DNA of 19,359 nt from NCBI GenBank assembly GCA_039177555.1, contig JBCDFV010000064.1, positions 1 through 19,359 of the forward strand, read 5' to 3'. Every line of letters starts with the position of its first letter. Positions within the stretch are counted from its first letter, which is position 1. Under the pieces are notes generated by a model, which was given only the letters and a program-made list of their open reading frames with translations, was not told the origin of the DNA and did not search any database. Below, piece by piece: positions 1 to 7,499 of the stretch. The position numbers and the translations under genes were made by a program. Source of the stretch: JANQGH01 sp039177555 (lineage in GTDB: Bacteria; Pseudomonadota; Alphaproteobacteria; DSM-16000; Inquilinaceae).

Positions 1-243
1 AAACCTCAGAACTCCAAACCACCCAACGCCACAGCTACAACCACGGCGCCAGACAGCCAAAGCTCAAAGATCCAATAACTCTCAAAAGACACGCTATAAA
101 CGACCCAAGTCACCAAACCTTACAGCCCGAGACCCAAACCGCCTACCGCGTATCCCTTCTCTACTCACAGATTCTATTGTCAAATATCCGGCCAGGCGAA
201 GCCGCCTTGGCGCCCCGATCCGGCGGTTGCCGCCGCGTCGAGA
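1..243 (-). other. Putative rRNA operon leader (16S gene lies beyond the left edge)
   Basis: Read on the minus strand, this stretch follows a near-consensus promoter, contains no convincing coding sequence, and is strikingly strand-asymmetric: the first 130 plus-strand bases are rich in A and C and poor in G, so the transcript would be G/U-rich. It holds short perfect hairpins near its 5' end (GGCGG/CCGCC at 222-234, AGGCG/CGCCT at 194-207). The minus-strand segment AAGGGATACGCGG near 147-159 resembles a motif I recall from alphaproteobacterial pre-16S leaders. TGTCTTTTGA (minus strand, 82-91) could be a boxA-like antitermination site, but the match is loose. The mature 16S start is not in the window. 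The identity is inferred from pattern and memory, not alignment; another strongly transcribed non-coding leader is possible. Confidence 0.45.
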
Positions 244-249
244 GGCGGG

Positions 250-279
250 GTTATAGGCCCGCCCGATGACACTTGTCAA
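250..279 (-). promoter_or_regulatory. Strong sigma70-type promoter reading leftwards
   Basis: On the minus strand a perfect -35 hexamer TTGACA (279 down to 274) is followed after 18 bases by TATAAC (255 down to 250), then a GC-rich discriminator. The expected transcription start is near 243. It is the clearest promoter in the window. It drives the leader running off the left edge, which fits an rRNA operon promoter. The hexamers are read directly; activity is inferred. Confidence 0.6.
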
Positions 280-572
280 ACCCTTTCCTGCAATCTTTTT
301 GTCATCTGAGACGGCCGGGAAAAAGAGCCGATAACTTGCTGATAATCAGTCGGTTTTTCGAACCAAAAAGAGATGCCTTGCAGTTTATCGCCTTCCGCGA
401 GAACGCGATTTCGCGATCCGCGACGCAAACGCCGTTGCGGGCATACCGGTTGACGCGAATGGACGCTTCCACCATTGTCCGCGCCACCCACGATCGGGTC
501 CATCGAGTCGCCCTGGCCGCATGACAAAGGCGGCGGTCGATACGTTCGCCCAACGCAGTCGGGAGTGTGTCC
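280..572. other. Intergenic region between leftward promoter and M23 gene
   Basis: No convincing gene is visible here. Short open frames on both strands lack a plausible Shine-Dalgarno and recognisable protein features. The stretch should hold the promoter of the M23 gene. A weak candidate is TTGACG at 453-458 with CATTGT 17 bases later. There is also an 11-base odd palindrome CTGATAATCAG at 339-349, possibly an operator but equally possibly chance. Confidence 0.4.
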
Positions 573-1904
573 GTGGCCTCATCCAAGGCTGTTTGTATTT
601 TCGCCGCCGTTGCCTTCTCTCTCACCCTCACCACCACCGCCGTTCAAGGTCAAGAAGAGGCCCAGGGATCGGCCGATCCGATACCGCCGGAAGGCCTGAC
701 GCAGCTGGAAGATATCCTGGCCCACGGCGTCGCCGACAGCCTCTTGGAGCAGCCATACCGGGTGGGTGAAGAGACGATCACTTTGATCCTGCAGGACGGC
801 GAGAACCTGTCGCTGTTGCTGGAGCGCGCAGGCATCGCCAACAATGATCGCTACGCCATTGCCGCGGTTCTCGAAGAACACATGGATTTGCGCCGGCTGC
901 GGGCCGGCAAGGAATTCATCCTGACCATCCGCTATGACGGGCTGACGCGCGAGCTGCGCACGCTTGAGGTTCTGCCCACGGTGGACACGATCGTGCTGGT
1001 CGATCGCAATCCAGAGTCCGGGGTCTACACCGCCCGGGCCGTACCCAACGCGCTTACCAGTCGGCTGTCCGGGGGCGCCGGACCGATCACCCACAGTCTT
1101 TTTGCCACGGCGGTCGACCAGGGTGTACCGGACGCTGTCGTATTGAGGGCCATTCAGGCTTTCTCGTTCAATGTCGACTTCCAACGCGATATCCAGCCGG
1201 AGGACGATTTCGCCATCCTTTATGAGCAGGACTTCTTCGCCGACGGCACGCTGGCCCGCAACGGCAACATTCTGCATGCGCGGCTGACCCTGTCCGGCCG
1301 GGATCTCGAATTATTTCGCTACGAGGACGCCGAGGGGCTGGTCGACTATTACAACCGCGACGGCGAGTCCATGCGCCGCTATCTGATGCGCACGCCGATT
1401 GACGGCGCGCGCCTGTCGTCGCGGTTCGGCATGCGGCGCCACCCGATCCTGGGTTATTCGCGCATGCACCGGGGCGTTGATTTTGCCGCCCCCACCGGCA
1501 CGCCGATCTATGCCGCCGGCGACGGGGTGATCGACTTTCTGGGCACCAACAGCGGCTATGGCAGATATATCCGCATCCGGCACAACAGCCGCCTGTCGAC
1601 CGCCTATGCCCATATGAGCCGCTACCGCTCCGGCCTCGAAAGAGGCGACAGGGTCGAGCAGGGCGATGTCATCGCCTATGTCGGCAGTTCCGGCATGTCG
1701 ACCGGTCCGCACCTGCACTACGAGGTGCTGGTCAACGGCGCACAGGTTAATCCGCTCGATGTGGACCTGCCGACCGGGCGGAATCTCGAAGGCGCGGACC
1801 TGGCGGATTTCGAGCTGCAGGTGGCGGAGATGGAGCGGGCCCTTCAGGACGCCCTCTTGCATAACGAGGCGGCGCAGCAGGCTGCGATCCCGCCAGCGGA
1901 GTAA
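573..1904 (+). CDS. M23 family peptidoglycan DD-endopeptidase, Csd3/OapA-like architecture
   Basis: This is a secreted zinc metallopeptidase expected to cut peptide cross-links of peptidoglycan in the periplasm. After an N-terminal hydrophobic signal sequence (about residues 6-26) comes a LysM/OapA-like segment (about 60-130), a middle domain like the second N-terminal domain of Csd3-type enzymes, and a C-terminal LytM domain (about 290-395). The zinc and catalytic residues are visible: H299-x3-D303 in HRGVD, H347 in AYAHMS, and H380-x-H382 in GPHLHYE. Two GTG starts are possible, at 567 and 573. GGGAG at 561-565 is 7 bases from the second but only 1 from the first, so I prefer 573 (443 aa). 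Rhomboid follows 58 bases downstream. Family and catalytic domain are secure; the exact bond cleaved and any role in cell shape or division are inferred. Confidence 0.93.
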   Translation: MASSKAVCIFAAVAFSLTLTTTAVQGQEEAQGSADPIPPEGLTQLEDILAHGVADSLLEQPYRVGEETITLILQDGENLSLLLERAGIANNDRYAIAAVLEEHMDLRRLRAGKEFILTIRYDGLTRELRTLEVLPTVDTIVLVDRNPESGVYTARAVPNALTSRLSGGAGPITHSLFATAVDQGVPDAVVLRAIQAFSFNVDFQRDIQPEDDFAILYEQDFFADGTLARNGNILHARLTLSGRDLELFRYEDAEGLVDYYNRDGESMRRYLMRTPIDGARLSSRFGMRRHPILGYSRMHRGVDFAAPTGTPIYAAGDGVIDFLGTNSGYGRYIRIRHNSRLSTAYAHMSRYRSGLERGDRVEQGDVIAYVGSSGMSTGPHLHYEVLVNGAQVNPLDVDLPTGRNLEGADLADFELQVAEMERALQDALLHNEAAQQAAIPPAE

Positions 1905-1962
1905 CCGCAACGGTCTCGCCTGCGATCCCGCAGAGGCGGACTGACCGCACGCAGTCACAGTC

Positions 1963-2715
1963 ATGCTGCCGATCAGGCTGAACGCGCCCAGGGGCGCCGA
2001 AACGCCGGCCCTGGCCCTGCTTATGGCCGTCCTGACGATGGTCTTCTTCACTCAGATGGCGCTGGATCTTTCGCGGGGCACCGATCTGGTCGCCGCGGCC
2101 TCGCTGGCGCCCCGGCTGATGACCCGTGGCGACGACGCCTTTATCGGCGAGAGCTATCGGCTGGTCACCGCCGCGTTCCTGCATGGCGGCATCATCCACT
2201 TTCTAAGCAATGTCTGGGTCTTATGGCTGTTCGGGCGATCGGTCGAAACGGAGTTGGGCAGTCTGCGTTTCGGACTGCTGTTCCTGCTGACGGCGGCGCT
2301 CGGCAATCTGGCGCATCTGGCCGTGTACCCGGACAGCGTCGTCCCCGCGATCGGGGCGTCCGGCGCCGTTTCCGGCCTGTTTGGCGCCTTCGTTCGGCTC
2401 TATCCCTTGGCGCAGGTCATGGTCGTGGTGCCGATCGTGATCCTGCCGGTCTGGTTCTGGCTACGCGCGCTGTGGTTCGTGTTGTTCTGGTTCGCCCTGC
2501 AGGTCCTTCAAGGCGTCTTTGCGCTGGACGACCCTTTGGTCGGCGGCGGCATCGCTTGGTGGATCCACATCGGCGGCTTCGTCGCAGGCCTAGCGCTGGG
2601 CAAGGTGCTGGCCAAGCGGATCCTGCCCATGCCGCCCGATCCGCCGCCGTCGAAGGGTGTCGGTAAGGCACTGCGGCCTTGGGGCAGTCGCAGCCCGACC
2701 AGACCCTGGGATTGA
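1963..2715 (+). CDS. Rhomboid family intramembrane serine protease
   Basis: A 250-residue polytopic inner-membrane protein with the rhomboid active site: HGGIIHFLSN (H74, H79, N83) in the second helix, catalytic S133 in GASG with the GxxxG-like stretch following, and catalytic H202 in WIHIGGFVAG. Rhomboids cut substrate transmembrane segments within the bilayer using a Ser-His dyad, so the protein is predicted to be active. The C-terminal tail after about residue 218 is hydrophilic and proline-rich. The start at ATG 1963 has no clear Shine-Dalgarno nearby, but the protein from there contains the expected first helix. It may be cotranscribed with the M23 gene, since no terminator-like hairpin is seen between them. 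The natural substrate cannot be read from sequence. Confidence 0.93.
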   Translation: MLPIRLNAPRGAETPALALLMAVLTMVFFTQMALDLSRGTDLVAAASLAPRLMTRGDDAFIGESYRLVTAAFLHGGIIHFLSNVWVLWLFGRSVETELGSLRFGLLFLLTAALGNLAHLAVYPDSVVPAIGASGAVSGLFGAFVRLYPLAQVMVVVPIVILPVWFWLRALWFVLFWFALQVLQGVFALDDPLVGGGIAWWIHIGGFVAGLALGKVLAKRILPMPPDPPPSKGVGKALRPWGSRSPTRPWD

Positions 2716-2734
2716 ACCGAGCGTTAGCGGACTG

Positions 2735-2751
2735 CGTCGCGTCAGGCGACG
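2735..2751. terminator. Small hairpin between convergent genes
   Basis: CGTCGC (2735-2740) pairs with GCGACG (2746-2751) around a 5-base loop, at the 3' junction of the rhomboid gene and the convergent VOC gene, overlapping the VOC stop codon. There is no U-tract on either strand. It could serve as a weak bidirectional terminator, but a 6-bp stem can occur by chance in DNA this GC-rich. Confidence 0.25.
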
Positions 2752-3536
2752 ACAAATCGGATGTCGATCCCGTTGATCGGTTGAGACGACCGGATCGATT
2801 TGCCGGCAGAAGTTGCCGCCAGGCCCGCACGATCGAGCCACCCTGCCATCGTCGCAAGGTCGCCGACAGCGATCGTCAGGTGTTCGACCGCCAGCGTTCC
2901 GGCCGCGAACCGAAGAACCGTACCGCCGGCTGCGACCCGAATGCCGCCATCGACCTCAGCCACGGTCCCGGCACCGAACACAGCTTCGTAGCTGGAGGCG
3001 AGCCGACCGGGATCCGGCACGCGCAGGGCGATCTCACGAAGTCCGGTCGCACCGTTGGGGTGGGTCAGCCAATCGGCGCGACGGACCAGTTCCGGCGTCA
3101 GGTGTTTGCAGAAGAACGTGCTGAAGCCGAACGAGTCCGGGTCCTGAGGATAGACCAAATGGAAGCGCGGCGTGACGGTGCCTTCGGGCAGTTCCAGCAG
3201 GCGCGCCAGGTCCTTCGGCGGGTCCCCGGCTTGGCCGATGCCTTCAAGCGCGCGATACACGGCCTCCGGATCTTGGGTGGCCAGGGCAAGGCCCAAAAGA
3301 CCCTCGCCCTTGTCCTCAAGAAACCGGTCGAGGCCATAAACATATTGCTCCGGATCGAGAATGCCGAGCAGTTCGACATAGTCGTCCGGAAACATGATGC
3401 AGTAGTTCGCCGTGCCCCACCCGATATGGCGGCCGCGCGGCGTTACCGTGAAGCCAAGGCGCCGCCAAAAGGCTGCCGACGCTTCCAGATCGGCAACGCC
3501 GATGATGATGTGGTCAAGCCCGGAAGACGCCGGCAT
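2742..3536 (-). CDS. VOC superfamily protein (glyoxalase-like, two-module)
   Basis: A 264-residue cytoplasmic protein of the vicinal oxygen chelate fold. The N-terminus, LDHIIIGVADLEASAAFWRR..GFTVTPRGRH, is the classic first beta-alpha-beta module with a likely metal ligand His in the LDHI motif. A second module begins near GLREIALRVPDPGRLA and continues through VEHLTIAVGDLATMAGWLDRAGL. It most resembles the glyoxalase-like group whose substrates are mostly unknown. A TTG 21 bases upstream could extend the frame, but ATG 3536 is preceded by GGGAGGG about 6 bases away, a near-ideal ribosome site, so I start there. It lies 17 bases after the DUF924 stop and is probably the last gene of the pet transcript. 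The reaction is unknown. Confidence 0.85.
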   Translation of the reverse strand: MPASSGLDHIIIGVADLEASAAFWRRLGFTVTPRGRHIGWGTANYCIMFPDDYVELLGILDPEQYVYGLDRFLEDKGEGLLGLALATQDPEAVYRALEGIGQAGDPPKDLARLLELPEGTVTPRFHLVYPQDPDSFGFSTFFCKHLTPELVRRADWLTHPNGATGLREIALRVPDPGRLASSYEAVFGAGTVAEVDGGIRVAAGGTVLRFAAGTLAVEHLTIAVGDLATMAGWLDRAGLAATSAGKSIRSSQPINGIDIRFVVA

Positions 3537-3553
3537 ATCGGTCCCTCCCACGC

Positions 3554-4114
3554 TCAAAAGCTTGAGTTGGGCTCTTTTAGGAAGGCCAACTCCTCCTTGG
3601 TGCTCGGCCGGCCCAAGACCGCGTTGCGATGGGGAAAGCGGCCAAACCGGGCGATGATATCCCGGTGCATTTCGGCATAGCGGACGAACTCGTCATCGCC
3701 GATACGCTCGGCCATCAGCTTGATGCAGAGTTCTTGATCGTCCAGATCCTCGCAATGCTCAAACGGCATGTAGTAGAACAGTCGCCGGTCCACGGGTTGC
3801 TGCATGTCGAAACCCGAAGCGATGGCCCGCCGCGCTACCCCCGTGGCCTTCGCGTCCGTGGCAAACGCGCGCGGATCGCCGCGGAACAGGTTGCGCGGCA
3901 TTTGGTCGAGCAGGATGATCAGGGCGAGCGCGCCGTCGGCATGTCGCTGCCAATCGTCGTAGTCGCCCCGCGTCGCGGCCTCGACATCGGCCAGAAAACG
4001 ATCACGGATCGCAGCGTCGAAGGCGTCGCTCTTCTTGAACCAGTCCTCGAACCCGTGATCGACCAGCCAGAACTGCAGGATTTCGGCGACCTTATCGCCG
4101 TCAGACCCAGACAT
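3554..4114 (-). CDS. DUF924 family protein
   Basis: A 186-residue soluble protein with the hallmarks of the DUF924 (TPR-like, all-helical) family: an N-terminal ILQFWL...WFKKSDAFDAAIRDRF block, the signature LIILLDQMPRNLFRGDPRAFATD at about 66-88, YYMPFEHCEDLDDQELC in the middle, and a C-terminal HRDIIARFGRFPHRNAVLGRPST block. All family blocks are in order and the length is normal, so the gene looks intact. No biochemical function is established for the family that I know of. It begins 22 bases after the petC stop and is followed within 17 bases by the VOC gene, suggesting cotranscription with the bc1 operon, though its start lacks a strong Shine-Dalgarno. Confidence 0.9.
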   Translation of the reverse strand: MSGSDGDKVAEILQFWLVDHGFEDWFKKSDAFDAAIRDRFLADVEAATRGDYDDWQRHADGALALIILLDQMPRNLFRGDPRAFATDAKATGVARRAIASGFDMQQPVDRRLFYYMPFEHCEDLDDQELCIKLMAERIGDDEFVRYAEMHRDIIARFGRFPHRNAVLGRPSTKEELAFLKEPNSSF

Positions 4115-4136
4115 CAGCCGCAGTGCCGACCCTACC

Positions 4137-4904
4137 CTAGTGCACCTTCGCCCAGATCTTGCGCTTCACGGCGTACAGCAGACCGGCGAAGATCAGCAGA
4201 TAGATGATCACGCCGCGCCCGGTGTTCAGGCGATCTTCGAGGTTGGGCTCCGACGCCCAGGCAAGGAAGTTCGTAACGTCCCACGCCATTTGCTGCGGCG
4301 TGGCCTCCGTCCCGTCGGTGTATTGAACCGCGCCGTCCAACAACATGTTGGGCATCGCGATCTGGTGGCCCGGGAAATACTCGTTGTAGCTCATACCTGC
4401 CGACAGTTCGACATCGTCGGGTGCCTCGACATAGCCGGTCAGCAGCCCGTAGAGGTAGTCGGCCCCGCCTGCCCTGGCCTCAACGATCAGGCTCAGATCA
4501 GGCGGATAGGCGTTGTTGTTGGCAGCCCTGGCCGCCTGCTCGTTGGCGAACGGTGCCACGAAACGGTCCTGCGGCAAGCCGGGACGTTCGAACATATCAC
4601 CGGAATCATCAGGGCCGTCCGTCACCGAGACCCGTTGTGCGATGGCTTCGACCTCGGCTTCGCTGAACCCAATTCCTTCCAGGTTGCGGTAGGCGACATA
4701 GTCCAGCGCGTGACAGAGCGCACAGACCTCCAGGTAAACCTGTAGCCCGCGCTGGGAGGCGGCCCGATCAAAGGTGCCGAAGACACCGTCGAAGCTCCAA
4801 TCCTGCGCCGGCGGTGTCGGGGCTTCGTCGGCCGCGATTGCCGGCGTCAGCGCCCCGCCGAGAAGAACGGCGAGCGCCGCGAAGAAGGATGTGATCGCAC
4901 GCAT
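4137..4904 (-). CDS. petC: Ubiquinol-cytochrome c reductase, cytochrome c1 subunit
   Basis: The 255-residue precursor carries a Sec signal peptide (about 1-24, cleavage near PAIA-A), a periplasmic c-type haem domain with covalent attachment motif C61-A-L-C64-H65, the likely sixth ligand M184 in IAMPNM, and one C-terminal membrane anchor (about 231-246) ending in a basic tail. It takes electrons from the Rieske cluster and passes them to a soluble or membrane cytochrome c. Length and layout match bacterial cytochrome c1. It starts 9 bases after the petB stop, so the two are translated from one message. This is a separate gene, not a cytochrome b/c1 fusion of the fbcH kind found in some alphaproteobacteria. 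Confidence 0.97.
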   Translation of the reverse strand: MRAITSFFAALAVLLGGALTPAIAADEAPTPPAQDWSFDGVFGTFDRAASQRGLQVYLEVCALCHALDYVAYRNLEGIGFSEAEVEAIAQRVSVTDGPDDSGDMFERPGLPQDRFVAPFANEQAARAANNNAYPPDLSLIVEARAGGADYLYGLLTGYVEAPDDVELSAGMSYNEYFPGHQIAMPNMLLDGAVQYTDGTEATPQQMAWDVTNFLAWASEPNLEDRLNTGRGVIIYLLIFAGLLYAVKRKIWAKVH

Positions 4905-4913
4905 GGGTCGTTC

Positions 4914-6212
4914 TTACGCCTTGTCCATCGGTCGTGCCGGGGCGGCGGCCATGTCAGCGGCCCCGCCGCCACGCGGCAGAACCGCTTCGGCAATGCTGCG
5001 AGGCAGCGGTTTGGGTCGTTCAAACTTGCCGAGCAGAGGCAGGACGACCAGGAAGTGCACGAAGTAGTAGAGGGTCGCCAACTGGGCGATCAGCACGTTG
5101 ATACCCTCGGCCGGCTGAGACCCCATGTAGCCCAGCACCAGAACGTCGATCACAAACAGCCAGAAGAACCACTTGTAAACCGGCCGATACTTCGTGCTCC
5201 GAACCTTCGACGTGTCCAGCCAGGGCAGGAAGAACAGCAGGATGATCGAGCCAAACATCAAGATCACGCCACCCAGTTCGGCCGGGATGAACAGGAAGTT
5301 GAACGTGACCGCCCGAAGGATGGCGTAGAAGGGCAGGAAGTACCATTCCGGCACGATGTGAGAGGGCGTGACCAGCGGATTGGCCGGAATATAGTTGTCC
5401 GGGTGGCCCATGAAGTTGGGCGCGAAGAACACCATGATCGAAAACAGGATCAGGCAAACGGCAAGACCGAACGTGTCCTTCATCGTGTAATAGGGATGGA
5501 AGGGCAGCGTGTCCTGCGGGCCCTTCGGCTCAATGCCGGTCGGGTTGTTCGAGCCGGTAACGTGCAGTGCCGCGATGTGCAGCACGACGACGCCCAGGAT
5601 AACGAACGGCAGCAGGAAATGCAGGGAGAAGAAGCGGTTCAGCGTCGGGTTGTCGACCGAGAAGCCACCCCAGAGCCAGGTAACGATCGCGTCGCCAGCC
5701 ACGGGAATGGTCGAAAACAGGTTGGTGATGACGGTCGCGCCCCAATAGCTCATCTGGCCCCAGGGCAGGACATAGCCCATGAATGCCGTCGCCATCATCA
5801 ACAGGAATATGACGACGCCGAGCATCCACAGCAGTTCACGCGGCGCCTTGTAGGACCCGTAAAAGAGCCCGCGGAACATGTGAATGTAGACCACGATGAA
5901 GAAGAAGCTGGCGCCGTTCATGTGCAGATAGCGCAGCAGCCAGCCGCCATTCACGTCGCGCATGATGCGTTCGACGCTGGCGAACGCGTCGTCTGTGCTC
6001 GGCGTGTAGTGCATCGCCAGCATGACGCCGGTCGCGATCATCAAGATCAGGAAGAACATGGAGAGCGCGCCGAAATTCCAAAGGTAATTGAAATTCCTGG
6101 GCGTCGGGAACTCGCCATACTCCCGATGCATCATACTGAATATCGGCAGGCGCCGATCGACCCAGCGCACTGCCGGATTCTTGAAATTCACTGCGGATGA
6201 GCCGTGGGCCAT
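4914..6212 (-). CDS. petB: Ubiquinol-cytochrome c reductase, cytochrome b subunit
   Basis: A 432-residue, eight-helix membrane protein that holds both b haems and both quinone sites of complex III. Haem ligands are visible as pairs H97/H198 and H111/H212, the same numbering as in Rhodobacter cytochrome b, with 13 residues between the histidines of each helix. The quinol-oxidation site motif PEWY is at 288-291. The C-terminal hydrophilic tail after about residue 395 is slightly long and ends in an alanine/proline-rich stretch. ATG 6212 is preceded by AGGGAGA 8 bases upstream. The petA stop lies 28 bases upstream and petC 9 bases downstream. No key residue is missing. Confidence 0.98.
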   Translation of the reverse strand: MAHGSSAVNFKNPAVRWVDRRLPIFSMMHREYGEFPTPRNFNYLWNFGALSMFFLILMIATGVMLAMHYTPSTDDAFASVERIMRDVNGGWLLRYLHMNGASFFFIVVYIHMFRGLFYGSYKAPRELLWMLGVVIFLLMMATAFMGYVLPWGQMSYWGATVITNLFSTIPVAGDAIVTWLWGGFSVDNPTLNRFFSLHFLLPFVILGVVVLHIAALHVTGSNNPTGIEPKGPQDTLPFHPYYTMKDTFGLAVCLILFSIMVFFAPNFMGHPDNYIPANPLVTPSHIVPEWYFLPFYAILRAVTFNFLFIPAELGGVILMFGSIILLFFLPWLDTSKVRSTKYRPVYKWFFWLFVIDVLVLGYMGSQPAEGINVLIAQLATLYYFVHFLVVLPLLGKFERPKPLPRSIAEAVLPRGGGAADMAAAPARPMDKA

Positions 6213-6240
6213 CGCATCCGTCTCCCTTAGCGGCGGCTAG

Positions 6241-6807
6241 TTATGCCTCCTCGCCGATAACGATTTGACGTTCCTCGACGAAAGCATATGCGGGGACCAA
6301 CAAGTTCTCCGGCGCGGGCCCCTGGCGTATGCGTCCGGAGGTATCATAGTGCGATCCATGGCACGGGCAAAAATAGCCGCCATAGTCGCCACGCGGGTCG
6401 GTGCTCTTCTGGCCCAATGGCACGCAGCCCAGATGGGTGCAGAGGCCGACTACGACCATGTAGTTCGGCTCCACCGGGAAGCGCTCGGCGTCGGTCTGCG
6501 GATCCGGCAGAATCGCCGGGTCGACACTCTCCGCCTCGGTAATCTCCTCCGGCGTGCGATAACGGATGAAGACCGGCTTGCCCTGCCACATCACGGTGAT
6601 CGCCTGGCCGACCTCCAGTGCCGACAGATCGACATCGACCGTCGCCAGGGCCAGCGTGTCGGCAGCCGGGTTCATCGAATTGATGAACGGCCACACTGCA
6701 ACGCCCAGACCGACGACGCCAACGGCCGCGGTCGTCAGATAAAGAAAATCGCGTCTCGTGCCGCCCTCATGTTCGGGATCGGCACCATGTTCGGTAGTAT
6801 CCGCCAT
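6241..6807 (-). CDS. petA: Ubiquinol-cytochrome c reductase, Rieske iron-sulfur subunit
   Basis: A 188-residue protein with an N-terminal twin-arginine segment (R18 R19 DFLYL) followed by a single uncleaved membrane anchor (about 25-43), consistent with Tat insertion. The Rieske [2Fe-2S] motifs are complete: C123-T-H125-L-G-C128 and C147-P-C149-H150-GSHYD. C123, H125, C147 and H150 should bind the cluster, with C128 and C149 forming the stabilising disulfide. It moves electrons from ubiquinol at the Qo site to cytochrome c1. AAGGA lies 5 bases before ATG 6807. It is the first gene of petABC and is transcribed away from trmL. Confidence 0.98.
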   Translation of the reverse strand: MADTTEHGADPEHEGGTRRDFLYLTTAAVGVVGLGVAVWPFINSMNPAADTLALATVDVDLSALEVGQAITVMWQGKPVFIRYRTPEEITEAESVDPAILPDPQTDAERFPVEPNYMVVVGLCTHLGCVPLGQKSTDPRGDYGGYFCPCHGSHYDTSGRIRQGPAPENLLVPAYAFVEERQIVIGEEA

Positions 6808-7012
6808 ATCCGTCCTTGTCGTGGACCTCTTAGCAAAAATCTATAGCACTCCCGCCCAGCACGGAAAGAATATGCGGCAACGGGACGCGCAAGGGTTGGA
6901 CCGGGCCGGAACAGGCCCGAGATGCGCTGGCGCGACCGTATACGCCGTAGCGGCATCTTTGCCAACCGCCAAACAGCGTCGGCACGCCCGGCGCCGACAG
7001 TCAGGAAGTCGC
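6808..7012. promoter_or_regulatory. Divergent promoter region between petABC and trmL-hemF
   Basis: A 205-base gap between the start of petA (minus) and trmL (plus). On the minus strand TATAGA (6845 down to 6840) is a reasonable -10 for petABC, but no good -35 sits 17 bases above it. An inverted repeat CGGGCC/GGCCCG with a 6-base loop (6902-6919) lies mid-gap and might be a regulator site or chance. On the plus strand the trmL ribosome site AGGAAG is at 7003-7008. The presence of promoters follows from gene orientation; the exact boxes are weakly supported. Confidence 0.4.
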
Positions 7013-7468
7013 ATGCGCCTGGTTTTGTATCAGCCGGACATTCCGCAGAATACCGGCGCCATCCTCAGGCTGGGCGCATGCCTCGGCTCGGGTATCGACA
7101 TTATCGAGCCTTGTGGCTTCGTGTTGGACGATCGGCGGTTGCGGCGCGCGGCGATGGATTATCTCGATCTTCTGGAGTGGCGGCGCTGGCCATCGTGGGA
7201 AAGCTATCGGGCGACCCGACACGCGGGGCGCCTCATCCTGCTGACCACCCGGGCAAGCACCGACCATCATCGGTACCGGTTCGAGCCGGACGATCGCCTT
7301 CTTCTTGGGCGCGAGAGCGCGGGCGTGCCCGACATCGTGCACGACGCGGCGGACGCGCGGATCAAGGTGCCGCTGCGGCACGAAGCGCGGTCCCTGAACG
7401 TGGTGACGGCGGCGGCCATTGTGGCCGGCGAGGCCCTTCGCCAAACTGGCGCGTTCGACGAGCGGTGA
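7013..7468 (+). CDS. trmL: tRNA (cytidine(34)-2'-O)-methyltransferase
   Basis: A 151-residue SPOUT-class enzyme that 2'-O-methylates the wobble base of certain leucine tRNAs using S-adenosylmethionine. Typical TrmL blocks are present: the N-terminal YQPDIPQNTGAILRLGACLG (6-25), the knot glycine loop LLLGRESAGVP (96-106), and the C-terminal SAM-binding knot RSLNVVTAAAIVAGEALRQ (126-144). The open frame runs further upstream, but ATG 7013 has AGGAAG 4 bases before it and starts exactly where TrmL proteins start. HemF follows after 31 bases. The placement beside hemF and the bc1 genes is a recurrent alphaproteobacterial arrangement as I recall it. Confidence 0.94.
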   Translation: MRLVLYQPDIPQNTGAILRLGACLGSGIDIIEPCGFVLDDRRLRRAAMDYLDLLEWRRWPSWESYRATRHAGRLILLTTRASTDHHRYRFEPDDRLLLGRESAGVPDIVHDAADARIKVPLRHEARSLNVVTAAAIVAGEALRQTGAFDER

Positions 7469-7499
7469 ACGGACCGGCTGTTCCAAAGACGGAGGTGTT

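Noticed and set aside
155..183. Second TTGACA on the minus strand (183 to 178) as a tandem rRNA promoter
   Set aside because: No acceptable -10 lies 16-18 bases downstream, so I treat it as part of the leader.
273..527. Short open frames on both strands in the left intergenic region as possible small genes
   Set aside because: They mirror each other on opposite strands, have no ribosome site and no protein-like pattern, and overlap the strong leftward promoter region.
2679..3680. A 333-codon plus-strand frame
   Set aside because: It lies opposite the VOC gene and the end of the DUF924 gene, both with clear family motifs.
5055..6200. A 381-codon plus-strand frame
   Set aside because: It is antisense to petB; composition is rich in His, Gln, Glu and Arg as expected from reversing a membrane-protein gene.
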